35,483 nt of DNA from positions 1-35,483 of the forward strand of contig JAJEPU010000035.1 of NCBI GenBank assembly GCA_020686985.1, written 5' to 3'. The translations under genes and the position numbers were made by a program. The notes beneath the pieces were generated by a model. The model made no database searches, was not told the origin of the DNA, and saw only the letters and a program-made list of their open reading frames with translations. This stretch comes from Brotaphodocola catenula (lineage in GTDB: Bacteria; Bacillota; Clostridia; Lachnospirales; Lachnospiraceae). Position 1 is the first letter of the stretch. Every line of letters starts with the position of its first letter. Of the stretch, positions 17,191 to 25,689 are shown piece by piece.

Positions 17191-17205
17191 AGTTTTTTGA
17201 AATTT
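17191..17205 (-). promoter_or_regulatory. Possible CodY box upstream of codY
   Basis: The 15-mer AGTTTTTTGAAATTT (plus strand) matches 12 of 15 positions of the CodY consensus AATTTTCWGAAAATT. It abuts the -35 element. AT-rich DNA gives such matches by chance, so autoregulation is only a suggestion. Confidence 0.3.
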
Positions 17206-17286
17206 TTTCATTATTTTTCTAATTTACTTATTTTTTATAATAGTTCAATGTAATCGTTCTTTGTGCAGATTGAAAAAACGCACAAA

Positions 17287-17364
17287 AACAGCCACCCCGC
17301 CGAATGTTTGCGATTCCTTTTGCGAAATTGCAATCCGATTTTTCAGCAGAGTGGCTGAATATCC
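17287..17364 (-). terminator. Probable topA terminator hairpin
   Basis: On the minus strand CAGCCAC (near 17360) can pair with GTGGCTG (near 17290), and the latter is followed by five T. The loop is long (about 55 nt), so the structure is less certain than the other terminators here. Confidence 0.45.
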
Positions 17365-17384
17365 AAAAAATTGCTTCCTACTAT

Positions 17385-17408
17385 CTACTACTCACGCTAC
17401 TACTCACG
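17385..17408. repeat. Two tandem copies of a 12-bp repeat
   Basis: CTACTACTCACG occurs twice head to tail directly past the topA stop codon. Neighbouring sequence (CTACTATCTA, ACTACTTACT) is a degraded continuation. It looks like simple slippage-derived repetition with no obvious function. Confidence 0.7.
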
Positions 17409-17425
17409 ACTTCCTACATTACTAC

Positions 17426-19531
17426 TTACTTTTCTTCGTGCGTCTCTTCTTCACGTTTCTTCTCAACAGTCATGCGATATCCGCACTGCTCATTCGAGCA
17501 AAGAAGGTTATTTCCCTTTTCTACCATGTAGCTTCCACACTCCGGACACTTCTTGTCGGAAGGCTTCTGCCAGGACATGAAATCGCACTCCGGATTATTC
17601 TCGCATCCATAGTAGCGACGTCCCTTCTTCGTCTTCTTGACCACGACCTCTCCGCCGCACTTCGGGCACTTGACACCAATCTTCTCAAGATACGGCTTCG
17701 TGTTCCGGCAATCCGGGAAGCCCGGGCAGGCGAGGAACTTGCCATGAGGACCATACTTGATGACCATGTTGCGTCCGCAGACGTCACAGATCACATCCGT
17801 CACCTCATCCGCAATCTTAACGGACTCGAGCGTCTTCTCCGCCGTCTTGACTGCCTCATCGAGATCCGGGTAGAAGTTTTCCACAATCGTCTTCCACTTT
17901 ACAGTGTTGTCTGCAACCTTATCAAGCAAAAGCTCCATGTTTGCCGTGAACTGAAGATCCACAATACTTGGGAAACACTTCTTCATGATTCCGTTTACTG
18001 CCTCACCAAGCTCGGTCACATAGAGGTTCTTGTTCTCCTTTGTGACATAACGGCGTGCAAGAATCGTCGTGATCGTCGGTGCATAGGTGCTCGGACGACC
18101 GATTCCCTGCTCCTCCATCGCTTTTACAAGAGAGGCCTCGGTGTAGTGTGCCGGTGGCTGGGTGAAGTGCTGACTCGGCTCAAGCGCAGAGAGTGTGAGC
18201 ACATCGCCCTTCTCGAGCTTTCCTGACAGCGTATTCGATGCCTCCGTGTCGTCCTCCTGCACATAGACCGTCATAAATCCATCAAAGGAGAGACGGGAAG
18301 CTGACATCGTAAACAGGTAATCCCCTGCTCCGATCTTTACAGATGTCGTCTCGTAAATCGCCGATTGCATACGGCTCGCCGTAAATCGTCTCCAGATCAG
18401 CTGATAGAGACGGAACTGATCTCTCGAGAGAGATTCCTTTGCCATCGCCGGAGTCAGCGTAATATCCGTCGGACGAATTGCCTCGTGTGCGTCCTGAATC
18501 TTTGCGCTCGACTTGCGCGCCTGCTCATTCTGGAGCACATACTTCTCTCCGTAATTGCTGTTAATATACTCGCGCGCCATCGCATCCGCCTCATCCGCAA
18601 TACGGGTGGAATCGGTACGCAGGTAGGTGATCAGACCGATCGTTCCGCGTCCCTGCACATCCACGCCCTCATAAAGTTGCTGTGCCAAACGCATCGTCTT
18701 CTGTGTGGAGAAGTTGAGCACCTTGGAGGCTTCCTGCTGAAGCGTACTTGTTGTGAACGGGATCGGCGGTTTCTTTGTGCGCTCACCCTTTCGGATATCC
18801 TCCACAATAAAGCTCTTGCCCTGAAGATCTGCCACAATTCGCTCTGCCTCTTCTCTGCTATGGATTGCGAGCTTCTCCTGCTTCGTTCCGTGGAACTTCG
18901 CTGTCATGATCTTCTTGCTTCCGCCCTGCTGAAGTTTCGCCTCAAGATTCCAGTACTCCTCTGGAATAAATGCCGAGATCTCATCCTCGCGATCACAGAT
19001 CATGCGAAGTGCAACAGACTGCACGCGTCCCGCACTCAGTCCGCGCTTCACCTTCGCCCAGAGCAGAGGGCTGATCGTGTATCCAACCATACGGTCAAGA
19101 ATTCTTCTCGTCTGCTGAGCATCCACAAGTCCCATGTCAATCGCACGCGGATTCTTTAAGGATGTCTTGACTGCATTCTTCGTGATCTCATTGAAACTGA
19201 TTCGATATACCTTCTTGTCTTTTGCCTCATCCAACTTGAGTGCCTTTGTCAAATGCCAGGAGATTGCCTCTCCCTCACGGTCCGGGTCGGTTGCCAGATA
19301 AATCTTATCCGCCTTCTTGACTTCCTTGCGCAGTTTCGCCAGAATATCTCCCTTTCCTCGAATCGTGATGTACTTCGGCTCATAGTCATGCTCCACATCA
19401 ATACCGAGCGTACTCTTTGGCAGATCCCGCACATGTCCGTTTGAAGCATCCACCACATAATTTGATCCTAAAAATTTTTTGATTGTTTTTACCTTTGCAG
19501 GCGACTCTACGATAACCAAACTGTTTGCCAT
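17426..19531 (-). CDS. topA: DNA topoisomerase I (type IA)
   Basis: This enzyme relaxes negative supercoils through a transient 5'-phosphotyrosine link. The 701-residue protein starts with the Toprim domain (LVIVESPAKVKTIKKFLG, acidic DPDREGEAISWHL). The active-site tyrosine is Tyr303 in GLITYLRTDSTR, and the helical gate is complete. The C-terminus holds three zinc-ribbon modules with four-cysteine patterns (CDVCG...CPGFPDC, CPKCG...CENNPEC, CPECG...CSNEQC). ATG 19531 gives the standard MANSLVIVES start. An in-frame ATG at 19552 lies inside the end of dprA and would add seven residues. The short spacing implies coupling to dprA. Confidence 0.97.
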   Translation of the reverse strand: MANSLVIVESPAKVKTIKKFLGSNYVVDASNGHVRDLPKSTLGIDVEHDYEPKYITIRGKGDILAKLRKEVKKADKIYLATDPDREGEAISWHLTKALKLDEAKDKKVYRISFNEITKNAVKTSLKNPRAIDMGLVDAQQTRRILDRMVGYTISPLLWAKVKRGLSAGRVQSVALRMICDREDEISAFIPEEYWNLEAKLQQGGSKKIMTAKFHGTKQEKLAIHSREEAERIVADLQGKSFIVEDIRKGERTKKPPIPFTTSTLQQEASKVLNFSTQKTMRLAQQLYEGVDVQGRGTIGLITYLRTDSTRIADEADAMAREYINSNYGEKYVLQNEQARKSSAKIQDAHEAIRPTDITLTPAMAKESLSRDQFRLYQLIWRRFTASRMQSAIYETTSVKIGAGDYLFTMSASRLSFDGFMTVYVQEDDTEASNTLSGKLEKGDVLTLSALEPSQHFTQPPAHYTEASLVKAMEEQGIGRPSTYAPTITTILARRYVTKENKNLYVTELGEAVNGIMKKCFPSIVDLQFTANMELLLDKVADNTVKWKTIVENFYPDLDEAVKTAEKTLESVKIADEVTDVICDVCGRNMVIKYGPHGKFLACPGFPDCRNTKPYLEKIGVKCPKCGGEVVVKKTKKGRRYYGCENNPECDFMSWQKPSDKKCPECGSYMVEKGNNLLCSNEQCGYRMTVEKKREEETHEEK

Positions 19532-19536
19532 AGTTC

Positions 19537-20841
19537 CTATCCGTTCTCCCACATATCAGACTTTTTTCCATAATAATGATTTGCAGATCGAAACACATAT
19601 CCGCCCAGCTCCAGTTCCAGCAAAATCCCCATACAATCGCTGATGCCAAGACCGGTCTGTGCCACAATCTGATCCAGATGTTTCGGTTTGAAATCTAGGC
19701 AACTATACACCAATTTTTCTTTCTTTGCAAGACCATTTACATTTTTTTCATGGATTATTAACTTTTTTTGGTACTTTACTCCGAGAAATTGCAGCACATC
19801 TTCCGGCGAAGTCACCAAATGTGCGCCCTGCTGGATCAGATGGTTACACCCCTCACTCAGGTGATCGGTGACTCTTCCCGGAAGTGCAAAAATCTCCCTT
19901 CCCTGTTCCATTCCAAGATCTGCTGTGATCAGAGATCCGCTCCTTGCACGCGCCTCCACAACGACAATCGCATCCGCCATCCCACTGATAATCCGATTTC
20001 TCATCGGGAAATTCATCGCTTTCGGCGGAGTGTCGGGACCAAACTCAGAGAGAATCCCACCTGTGCGCCCCATCTCCTCATAGATCCGAAAGTTCTCCGA
20101 CGGATAGCAGATATTCACCCCACATCCAAGTACCCCAAATGTCGGCTTTCCCGCCCGGAGAGCTCCCCGGTGCGACGCTCCATCGATTCCGGAGGCGAGT
20201 CCACTGACAATCTGGACTCCATTCTCGGCAAGTGTCATCGAAAAACGCTCAGCAAGCTGTTCCCCGTATTCGGAACACCCTCGTGCTCCGACGACTGCTA
20301 CGACCGGATGATTCTGGTCCGGCAATTTTCCTCTCACAAACAAGCCCATCGGATAGTCATAGATTTCCCGAAGTTTCTCTGGATATTCCTCGTCACACCA
20401 AATCACAAAGCGCATTCCTCGCTCGGAAAGTTCCTCAAATTCCGCTTTGCAGGTCTCGTAGTTTGCGCGGTGAGAAAGGATTGCCATCTGCTGGCGTTTT
20501 GAGAGAAATGGACATTCTCTTTCCAGAAATGCCTCAACTGTACTTTTTTCTTCTATATTATTAACACCTTCCTTGCTCGTGCACGCAAAGCTAAAACCAC
20601 TCTCAAACATCATCTCATAAAATGCACCCAGACTTCTAAAATGTTCCTGAATCTTCCGGATCGACACGGCTCCCAAAATCACCAGTTTGCTCAGCCAGTA
20701 AAGAACCTCCCGCTCCTTCTCCGGATTCTCGTTTTTTTCTTTTCTATTTTTCTCTTTCCCCTTCTTTTCTTCTTCATTTTTCATTTTCTCTGCTTCATTT
20801 TTCTCTTTCTTGTCATTCTTTTTCTCGCATTCTTTTCCCAT
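19537..20841 (-). CDS. dprA: DNA-processing protein DprA
   Basis: DprA loads RecA onto single-stranded DNA taken up during natural transformation and protects that DNA. The 434-residue frame contains the Rossmann-like core: VVGARGCSEYG, SGLASGIDGASHRGAL and GVLGCGVNICYPSENF at about residues 180-260, then GREIFALPGR. A winged-helix-like C-terminus ends the protein. The N-terminal 45 residues are almost entirely Lys, Glu, Asn and Arg and are not part of the family. They come from a polypurine tract, and no strong ribosome binding site marks 20841, so the true start may be internal (for example the ATG at about 20784). It lies between comM and topA, a common Firmicute order. Confidence 0.93.
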   Translation of the reverse strand: MGKECEKKNDKKEKNEAEKMKNEEEKKGKEKNRKEKNENPEKEREVLYWLSKLVILGAVSIRKIQEHFRSLGAFYEMMFESGFSFACTSKEGVNNIEEKSTVEAFLERECPFLSKRQQMAILSHRANYETCKAEFEELSERGMRFVIWCDEEYPEKLREIYDYPMGLFVRGKLPDQNHPVVAVVGARGCSEYGEQLAERFSMTLAENGVQIVSGLASGIDGASHRGALRAGKPTFGVLGCGVNICYPSENFRIYEEMGRTGGILSEFGPDTPPKAMNFPMRNRIISGMADAIVVVEARARSGSLITADLGMEQGREIFALPGRVTDHLSEGCNHLIQQGAHLVTSPEDVLQFLGVKYQKKLIIHEKNVNGLAKKEKLVYSCLDFKPKHLDQIVAQTGLGISDCMGILLELELGGYVFRSANHYYGKKSDMWENG

Positions 20842-20941
20842 GGCTTATTTCCCTTCCCTGTTTTCTGTTATCTTTTTCTTGTATCCTTTAGTTTGTATCT
20901 TTTTCCTAATCCTGCTTCTTCTGTTTCGTCAAATTCAGAAC

Positions 20942-22546
20942 CTATTTTTTCGCTGTGAATTGGCTCTTGTGCTCTTGTTTGGAAAAACTCTGGTTTGTAA
21001 GTTTCTCTCGTTCTCCCTGCCCTCCCCAGTAAATTTCCTCAATCTCCCGGTAACTCACTGCTTCTGCAAGATGGCTCTGCAAAATTTGCTCTGACTGTTC
21101 AAGATCTGCTATTGTCCTTGCCACCTTCAAAATTTTATGACAGCCTCTCGCACTTAAAGACAATCTCTTGTAAATCTTTTCCAAAAATTGTTCTTCCGTC
21201 GCTCCAAGTTCACAAAATCTCTCGATCTGTCTGCCTCCCATCTCACTGTTAAAATAGATTCCAGTGTCTGCAAAACGCGCTCTCTGAATTTTGCGTGCCA
21301 TCTCAACCCGTTTTCGGATTGTCTCAGATGACTCATTTTTCTGTTTCGTCCGGATTTCCTCGAAAGCGACGGAAGAAGCCTCAACGCAGATATCAATTCG
21401 GTCTAAAAGCGGTCTGGAAATTCGGTCTGCATACCGTCTGACCTGCATTTTTGAACACCTGCACCGTTTACGATCAGGATAATAGCCACATGGACATGGA
21501 TTCATCGCTGAAACAAGCATAAAATGTGCCGGGAATTCAAAACTCCCAGAAATTCTTGCAACGGTTACCCGATGCTCCTCAAGAGGCTGGCGTAGAATTT
21601 CAAGCGTCTGACGCTGAAACTCCGGAAGCTCATCGAGAAATAACACTCCACGGGATGCCAGGGAGATCTCTCCGGGTCTTGGACGACTTCCACCTCCTGC
21701 CAATGCCTGAGCTGTGATCGTGTGATGCGGGGCGCGAAACGGGCGAAGTCCCATCAGTGCCTGTCCCGGAGGCAAAAGTCCGCATATGCTGTAAATCTGT
21801 GAAATCTCCATCTGTTCCTCCCGCGAAAGTTTCGGCATGATTGTTGGAATTCTCGATGCCATCATGCTCTTTCCACTTCCTGGTGGTCCGATATAAAGCA
21901 GATTATGTCGACCGGCAACTGCCACCTCGGTCGCGCGTCGCATCAAGAGTTGTCCATTTACCTCCGAAAAATCTACGGAGTAGGAAATGGGAGGCTGGGA
22001 TGTATTCTCATCTGCTTTCTCATACACAATAGAATCTGGATCACGGATAAGACTCACAAGTTCCGCAAGTGTCTGGACTTTAACAATTTCCATCACCTCA
22101 CCGGCAAGTCCTTCCTGTACATTCTCTTCTGGCAGAAAACAGCGTCTTATTCCGGTCTTTCCCATCGCAAGCACCATTGAGAGCACTCCACGGACAGGTT
22201 TGAGGGAACCATCGAGTCCGAGCTCTCCAAGAAAACCCGATGATTCTAAGATTTCACTTTTTATAATTCCATGAGCAGAAAGCACCGCGATCGCTATTGA
22301 GAAATCATATCCGGTTCCCTCTTTTCGTAGATTCGCCGGAGAGAGATTGATCGTCACTTTTTTCGGTGGAAGTGTAAAACCGGAATTCTTTATTGCAGTG
22401 CGAACTCGCTGTTCTGCTTCTTTTACTTCAGAAGCAAGAAATCCTACCATATGGAATCCGGGTAAACCATCGCTCACATCTGCTTCCACCTGAATCACAC
22501 AGCCATTTACACCGAGTAGACCTGCACTGAATGCGCGTTTAAACAT
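20942..22546 (-). CDS. comM: YifB/ComM-family magnesium chelatase-like AAA+ ATPase
   Basis: Relatives of this 534-residue protein act as a hexameric branch-migration helicase during integration of transforming DNA. The N-terminal domain has the Lon-like fold (GLPGFHMVGFLASEVKEAEQ). Walker A is GPPGSGKSMMASR (about residues 218-230). The diagnostic FRAPHHTIT and LFLDELPEF segments follow. A cysteine motif (PCPCGYYPD...CRC) and a C-terminal AVSYREIEEIYW region complete the family. The ATG at 22546 has AAAGGAG eight bases upstream. It is followed by dprA and topA in the same direction. Together with dprA it suggests a competence-type DNA-handling locus, but no uptake genes are in the window. Confidence 0.93.
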   Translation of the reverse strand: MFKRAFSAGLLGVNGCVIQVEADVSDGLPGFHMVGFLASEVKEAEQRVRTAIKNSGFTLPPKKVTINLSPANLRKEGTGYDFSIAIAVLSAHGIIKSEILESSGFLGELGLDGSLKPVRGVLSMVLAMGKTGIRRCFLPEENVQEGLAGEVMEIVKVQTLAELVSLIRDPDSIVYEKADENTSQPPISYSVDFSEVNGQLLMRRATEVAVAGRHNLLYIGPPGSGKSMMASRIPTIMPKLSREEQMEISQIYSICGLLPPGQALMGLRPFRAPHHTITAQALAGGGSRPRPGEISLASRGVLFLDELPEFQRQTLEILRQPLEEHRVTVARISGSFEFPAHFMLVSAMNPCPCGYYPDRKRCRCSKMQVRRYADRISRPLLDRIDICVEASSVAFEEIRTKQKNESSETIRKRVEMARKIQRARFADTGIYFNSEMGGRQIERFCELGATEEQFLEKIYKRLSLSARGCHKILKVARTIADLEQSEQILQSHLAEAVSYREIEEIYWGGQGEREKLTNQSFSKQEHKSQFTAKK

Positions 22547-22606
22547 AGGTATTCGACTCCTTTCGTTTTAAGATTTTGAGGTTTTAATATTTTGATATTT
22601 GATTCG

Positions 22607-22612
22607 ATTATA
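22607..22612 (-). promoter_or_regulatory. Possible -10 box of the comM operon
   Basis: A perfect TATAAT on the minus strand lies about 60 bp upstream of comM. No clear -35 element sits 16-18 bp before it. The remainder of the 470-bp divergent region (22613-22911) is AT-rich, and I see no gene in it. Confidence 0.4.
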
Positions 22613-22911
22613 GAAAAACAAACTGATTTCCCAGATTTGTTACCTTGAAATTCAAATGAGATGATAAAGAACTATTGCCATTTAAAAATATAAAAAACAA
22701 GAAACAAATAAGAATATTAATAAGTAGTATGAAATATAAACATTTGATTAATCAGATTAAAAAGAGCCTATAAGAAATAAAAATAGATTGTTATAAAGGT
22801 TGTCTTAACATCACTTTTCCTGATATGTTTACTATACCTTCTTCTTTCAAAAAATGCAAGAAAAAAGTAGCGATCCGGTAAGAAAAAAGAAATACTCTCA
22901 AATCGATTCTT

Positions 22912-22920
22912 TGTTATAAT
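22912..22920 (+). promoter_or_regulatory. Extended -10 promoter of the SIMPL lipoprotein gene
   Basis: TGTTATAAT is a consensus extended -10 (TGnTATAAT). The -35 region is poor, which extended -10 promoters tolerate. It would give a leader of about 90 nt before the gene at 23018. Confidence 0.5.
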
Positions 22921-23017
22921 AAATTTAGAAAAATAATTGTATATTATCCAATAATAGTTTTTATTGAATGTTTTATTCGCGCATCTTAACGAATTTTATA
23001 TTTCAGGGAGGGATTTT

Positions 23018-23767
23018 ATGAAACATTATCTCATCGCCGTAGCAACGGCATCCACACTCATTCTCAGTGGTTGTAGCTCCACTGTACAACTTCCAGACAC
23101 AGTAAAAGTAGAAAATATCGCCAGTGAACGCAACAGTATTTCTGTCTCCGGTCAGGAGGAAGTAAAAGTCACTCCGGATATCGCTGAGATTCGTTATTCT
23201 GTATATACAAGAGCTGAGACTCCGTCTGAATGTCAGCAAAAGAATACCACGGATGTTAACTCTACCCTTGAGGTGTTAAAAGGACTTGGCATCAATGAGA
23301 ATTCCATCCAAACTTCTGCCTATGGTTTGAATCCTATCCGTGACTGGGAGTCTTCCAACGGAGATGTCGTTGGGTACGAGATGACAACCACATTGACTGT
23401 CTCAGATATTCCAATTGACCAGGCTGGTACAATTATTTCTCAGTCCGTCTCTGCTGGAATTAATGATATTGATTCCGTCAGCTATTCTGCAAGCAATTAC
23501 GATGCCAGCTATCAGGAAGCTCTGAAGGGTGCAATGGCAAATACAAGAGCAAAAGCTGACGCGATCGCTGAAGCTGATGACAAATCGGTTGTCGGTATCA
23601 TTCATGCAGAAGAAAATGGTTATAATCCGTCAACCCGTTATTCGGTTTATGAGTCCGCAGCTGCCGGTTCTTCCATGAAATCTTCCGCTTCCGTAGAAGA
23701 TCTAAGTGTAATGCCTGGTCAAGTAAGCATTACTGCCTATGTTCAGGTCGAATATGAAGTAGAATGA
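23018..23767 (+). CDS. SIMPL-domain (DUF541) lipoprotein
   Basis: This 249-residue surface lipoprotein has a signal peptide ending in the lipobox LSGC (Cys at about residue 19). A SIMPL/DUF541 domain covers the rest (SVSGQEEVKVTPDIAEIRYS at the start, later ALKGAMANTRAKADAIAEA and a final PGQVSITAYVQVEYEV strand). These proteins form oligomeric envelope structures of poorly known role, sometimes linked to oxidative stress. An in-frame ATG at 22964 exists, but AGGGAGG lies just before ATG 23018 and the signal peptide then starts correctly. It stands alone between the divergent comM operon and a gene-free region. Confidence 0.9.
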   Translation: MKHYLIAVATASTLILSGCSSTVQLPDTVKVENIASERNSISVSGQEEVKVTPDIAEIRYSVYTRAETPSECQQKNTTDVNSTLEVLKGLGINENSIQTSAYGLNPIRDWESSNGDVVGYEMTTTLTVSDIPIDQAGTIISQSVSAGINDIDSVSYSASNYDASYQEALKGAMANTRAKADAIAEADDKSVVGIIHAEENGYNPSTRYSVYESAAAGSSMKSSASVEDLSVMPGQVSITAYVQVEYEVE

Positions 23768-23773
23768 CAAAAT

Positions 23774-23816
23774 GAGAAAAAATATCGCACCTGAATATAC
23801 CGATCCAGATGCGATA
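23774..23816 (-). terminator. Terminator-like hairpin past the SIMPL gene, oriented best for the minus strand
   Basis: TATCGCA-C-CTG pairs with CAG-A-TGCGATA around a 12-base loop. On the minus strand it is followed by six T, so it should stop transcription arriving from the right. On the plus strand no T-run follows, so termination of the SIMPL transcript there is less certain. Confidence 0.6.
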
Positions 23817-23879
23817 CGAATAGGTTATATTAATTTCAGTAGACACGTATTAATTTCCTGCAAGCATTGACTTAAATAC

Positions 23880-24078
23880 CTGTTAGCCTAAAGCCACAGA
23901 GTGCGAGAAAGTGCAGGCAAACCCGTGTGAGACGTCGGTGCTTAGGCTGTGTATTTTACAGCCTTATGCACCGCTACGTTGCTCTGCATGTCGAGGAAGC
24001 GCCAGTGACGCTTCCGCTGACCGAATCCGGAGTGAGAACAAGTTTGCCTGACTTTACTCGCCGGAGGAGCAATGAATA
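23880..24078. other. Gene-free, strongly folded region; candidate structured RNA
   Basis: The 450 bp between the SIMPL gene and the citrate-type transporter contain no plausible gene. They hold a set of nested inverted repeats. There is a 13-bp interrupted stem (CGGTGC..AGGCTGT with ACAGCCT..GCACCG, 23936-23973) and a 7-bp perfect stem (GGAAGCG with CGCTTCC, 23995-24015). A 9-bp long-range pair (CAGGCAAAC at 23914 with GTTTGCCTG at 24042) encloses both. TCCGG (24026) and CCGGA (24061) give a further pairing that crosses the long one. The region is GC-richer than its flanks. Strand is undecided; the terminator at 23774-23816 would suit a minus-strand transcript. Confidence 0.45.
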
Positions 24079-24220
24079 CGGAAGAATCACGAATAATAAA
24101 TATAATTGCAAAACTCTGCTCCAAATCTCCCATTTTTTAATTTTTAAGTGAGCTAATGACTAACACACTTCTAATTGTTTCTATTTATCATTTTTCAAAT
24201 TGAAAAGGGCATTTCACCCC

Positions 24221-25525
24221 TCATCCCAGCCACTTTCCAAACAGCACACTTCCAATAATCAACACAATCGCGCCTCCAAACCTCGATGAGAACTGTGCAT
24301 ATGCCATCAATCCCATTCTCTTCGATGCACCAAGAACTGCCAAATCACCGGCTCCACCACGGTTTGCCATGCAAAGTCCTGCCGTGATCGCCGCATCGAT
24401 TGGGAAGAATCCGACAATCTGCCCTACAATCGCCGATCCGATTGTCGCTCCGAGCACAATTGCAATCGCAATCACCACATTCCTCACCGTCAAAAACTCC
24501 AGCATCTCCAGAAAATTCGTATCACTTCCGATTCCAACCATAATCACAAGAACCAGATTTCCTCCGAAGAATGCCTGGAGACGTTTCACTGCAACACAAA
24601 TATTCTCCGGCACAATGCCGAGTGCTGCCGCAAGCACGACAAACACCACCATATAAGCGAGCGGATGGATCGCCACTCCAAAAATCTTCGGCACAATGAC
24701 ATTGGCAAAAAGTCTTCCCAGCGCACAAAATCCCAGTGTCAAAAAGAATGCTCCACCGAGATCTCGCGCTGACACACCAGACTTCTTTTCCTCCTTTACA
24801 TATCCATTTCCACTTCGCAAAAGCGTCTTTCCATCCCCCGTCCACTCCGGAAGACGTTTTCCAAGATGATTCAGAAGTGCTCCCATAAAGATTGCAAAAA
24901 CATTTGCGATTGTCAGGATCGTGAGCGCAAACGAATAATATCCGGATGCAGACTGTCCGGTTGCACTCTTATAAATTTGGCTCAGCGGCACAGCTCCCGC
25001 TCCATTTCCGCCTCCCATAATCGGAAGCACATAGCGCACCATCACATCCATCGGTGTCACCCCGTAGAGCATTCCCGCGAAAATTCCAAACAGAGATGCC
25101 CCGACAATTCCCCCAAAAATCGTCGGCAGATACCGTGCAAACGAGCGCAAAAGTAATCTCCGATCAAGCGACAAAATCGAGCCCGTCACCAGAAAAATAA
25201 TGAAAAATGACAGAAAATTCACATCGAGCACAAGAAACTGCATGCTCTCTGCATACTCCTGCGGAATAATCTTGTACGTAAATAAAATTGCAGATACAAG
25301 AAATGCAAATACCAGACCACCACCCACATAGCTGTTCCAGATCGGAATCCTCTCCCCGACCTCATTACAAAGAAATCCTATCGCAAGCATCAGCGCCAGA
25401 CACCCCGTCATATCCGTCGTCAATGCTCCCGTCCAAGCTGACACAATCACCACGAGCGCCAGCCCGGCAGCCAGCCACCACGGCATTCCAAATGTCACGA
25501 GTCGCGGTCTCTTCTTTTCCCCCAT
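24221..25525 (-). CDS. 2-hydroxycarboxylate transporter (CitS/CimH-type)
   Basis: This 434-residue membrane protein with about eleven helices belongs to the 2HCT family, secondary transporters for citrate, malate or lactate driven by Na+ or H+ or by exchange. The two family-defining re-entrant-loop motifs are present: GGGNGAGAVPLSQIY in the first half and NRGGAGDLAVLGAS, followed by FSSRFGGA, in the second. The frame reaches ATG 25552, but ATG 25525 follows GGAGGAGAG and gives the usual short N-terminus. It lies downstream of citF beyond a terminator, so it may be expressed by read-through or a separate promoter. Citrate is the likely substrate because of citDEF; malate cannot be excluded. 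Confidence 0.9.
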   Translation of the reverse strand: MGEKKRPRLVTFGMPWWLAAGLALVVIVSAWTGALTTDMTGCLALMLAIGFLCNEVGERIPIWNSYVGGGLVFAFLVSAILFTYKIIPQEYAESMQFLVLDVNFLSFFIIFLVTGSILSLDRRLLLRSFARYLPTIFGGIVGASLFGIFAGMLYGVTPMDVMVRYVLPIMGGGNGAGAVPLSQIYKSATGQSASGYYSFALTILTIANVFAIFMGALLNHLGKRLPEWTGDGKTLLRSGNGYVKEEKKSGVSARDLGGAFFLTLGFCALGRLFANVIVPKIFGVAIHPLAYMVVFVVLAAALGIVPENICVAVKRLQAFFGGNLVLVIMVGIGSDTNFLEMLEFLTVRNVVIAIAIVLGATIGSAIVGQIVGFFPIDAAITAGLCMANRGGAGDLAVLGASKRMGLMAYAQFSSRFGGAIVLIIGSVLFGKWLG

Positions 25526-25602
25526 GCGAATCACTCTCCTCCTTTTTGTCATCTCATATATTTTATAATGGATGCAATTACGTTTTTTCTACTGACTATT
25601 AT

Positions 25603-25638
25603 AAAAAAAAATCCGGAGACCGTAAAGTCTCCGGATTT
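25603..25638 (-). terminator. Strong terminator after citF
   Basis: A perfect 10-bp stem, ATCCGGAGAC with GTCTCCGGAT around CGTAAA, is followed on the minus strand by a T-run of eight or more. It separates citDEF from the transporter gene at 24221-25525. Confidence 0.9.
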
Positions 25639-25689
25639 CCAAATTGTCTATGTTCGTAATTTTGAACATAAATATCTGGCATTTATTTA

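Noticed and set aside
22745-22754. Palindrome TGATTAATCA upstream of comM
   Set aside because: A 10-bp AT-rich palindrome is expected by chance in such DNA, and it does not line up with a promoter.
23927-24151. 74-residue frame MRRRCLGCVFYSLMHRY... in the folded region
   Set aside because: No ribosome binding site, biased composition, and its DNA is dominated by inverted repeats, so a structured RNA fits better.
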